This document shows positions 33,135 to 33,807 of a DNA stretch of 33,807 nt, one piece after another. Below the pieces are notes generated by a model. That model was not told the DNA's origin. It was given only the letters and a program-made list of their open reading frames with translations, and ran no database searches. The stretch spans positions 16,494 through 50,300 of the forward strand of contig HF998498.1 in NCBI GenBank assembly GCA_000433775.1. The letters run 5' to 3'. Position 1 is the stretch's first letter. Every line of letters starts with the position of its first letter. The DNA is from Corallococcus sp. CAG:1435. Its GTDB lineage: Bacteria > Bacillota > Clostridia > Christensenellales > CAG-314. Made by a program: the position numbers and the translations under genes.

Positions 33135-33650
33135 GTACCTTTTTGCGCTGTTGAAAGTCGTGCGGCGTTTGTAACGCTTGCACAGTAAAAAACAGTTTTC
33201 CCACACAAAAGGGCTGGGGCGGTGTACATTTTCATGATTTTGCAGTAACGCTTTTTGTCGGCAGAGTTACAATATGCAACCGACCCGTTGATACAAATGC
33301 CTTTGCAAAACAAATGTAGGCTTTTTTCAATTACCGTCTGTTGCGTCGGAAAACAAATTGGAATGTTGAATTGAGAAAGTTGCAAAGGTTATCAAATGGC
33401 AAGGTTTTTACGTTGTGCGGAACACGAGTACGTCTTGTAATTGACGGCACTGCAATTTACCGTTGAACGACGTTTTACGCACAAATGATTGTGGCAACAC
33501 AAAATTCGTTGCTTAAAGTGCTGTGAAACTGCCGCAAGAAACTTTATTCACCTACAAATGCACACATTTTTGAAAACATCAAGCGAAAAAGCCTTTTTTT
33601 ACAGTGAACGGTTTTGTTTCAATACACGGCACGATAATTTGCAAACAAAA
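33135..33650. other. Intergenic region, no gene recognised
   Basis: About 515 bases between convergent genes. It has the recurrent word AATTACCG and GCAA/TTGC words but no supported ORF or RNA gene. Confidence 0.45.
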
Positions 33651-33665
33651 AAGGGCTTGCGCCCT
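33646..33665 (-). terminator. Terminator of the shikimate kinase-like gene
   Basis: AGGGC and GCCCT pair around the loop TTGC on the plus strand (GCAA on the minus strand), followed on the minus strand by TTTTTT. Confidence 0.8.
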
Positions 33666-33673
33666 AGTTGATA

Positions 33674-33807
33674 TTATTGAAGCAGAGAAAAAATTTCCTC
33701 CGCCACCTGACGTGAGGTTTTACCGTCCGTAGGCACCACGGCATTGGCAAAATGACGGTAGACGCTTTCCCTATCTGCAATTTTTTGCTGTAATTGAAGT
33801 AGGGAAA
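33674..33807 (-). CDS. aroK: Probable shikimate kinase, C-terminal fragment
   Basis: The frame enters from the right edge and ends at TAA 33674-33676. The visible 43 residues include KIADRESVYRHFANAVVPTD, then GKTSRQVAEEIFSLLQ. The pattern R-x-x-x-Y-x-x-x-A, TDG and QVAEEI is that of the shikimate kinase C-terminus (R of the nucleotide-sandwiching region, then DTDG and the last helix). Shikimate kinase phosphorylates shikimate in aromatic amino acid synthesis. Another small P-loop kinase cannot be excluded because the P-loop lies outside the window. Confidence 0.65.
   Translation of the reverse strand, partial: SLLQLQQKIADRESVYRHFANAVVPTDGKTSRQVAEEIFSLLQ

Overview
The window looks like a chromosomal segment from an anaerobic, endospore-forming member of the Clostridia (Firmicutes). 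The evidence is a set of early sporulation genes (spoIIR, a spoIIQ-like gene, spoIIGA, sigE), a large Bacillus-type SRP RNA, a T-box leader on ileS, DUF896, and the conserved Firmicutes run ecfA1-ecfA2-ecfT-truA followed by rplM-rpsI. Base composition is moderately AT-rich, intergenic regions are unusually long and rich in TTGC/GCAA words, and most genes have AGGAGG-like ribosome binding sites. Repeat-rich, loosely packed DNA with Clostridia housekeeping genes would fit an uncultured gut lineage, but genus-level placement cannot be made from this sequence.

Layout. 1-5 kb: the start of a methyltransferase gene runs off the left edge, diverging from a Sfp-type phosphopantetheinyl transferase; then ileS (type 2) on the minus strand behind a T-box leader. 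5-7 kb: a three-gene minus-strand operon (DUF896, an ABC-fold ATPase, and a zinc-ribbon/DUF2007-like/pyrophosphatase-like protein). 7.5-8.7 kb: the SRP RNA on the plus strand, then a non-coding block of long direct repeats. 8.7-14.3 kb: sporulation genes (sigE, spoIIGA, a spoIIQ-like LytM gene, an unassigned anchored protein, spoIIR) with PRPP synthetase between them. 14.6-17.5 kb: ispE, three 197-bp tandem repeats, then rpsI and rplM. 17.5-21.6 kb: a membrane-anchored barnase-like protein, truA and the ECF transporter energising module. 22-24 kb: RNase P RNA and a DUF3267 membrane peptidase flanked by two copies of a structured repeat. 24-26.4 kb: the TIGR03936/TIGR03960 radical SAM pair. 26.5-28.7 kb: one reading frame joining a DEDDh exonuclease, a BRCT domain and a eukaryote-type hexokinase. 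28.9-33.1 kb: a small 3-TM protein, two half-size TauE/SafE proteins and a large three-repeat surface protein. The right edge holds the end of a probable shikimate kinase gene.

How parts work together. SpoIIR, SpoIIGA and sigma-E form the signalling pathway that activates the mother-cell sigma factor, and the SpoIIQ-like protein belongs to the forespore-mother cell channel. EcfA1, EcfA2 and EcfT energise vitamin or metal uptake with S components encoded elsewhere. SRP RNA and RNase P RNA are housekeeping RNAs with their own consensus promoters and terminators. Points most worth follow-up are the exonuclease-BRCT-hexokinase frame with a strong internal ribosome binding site, the membrane-anchored barnase-like protein, and the three families of non-coding repeats.
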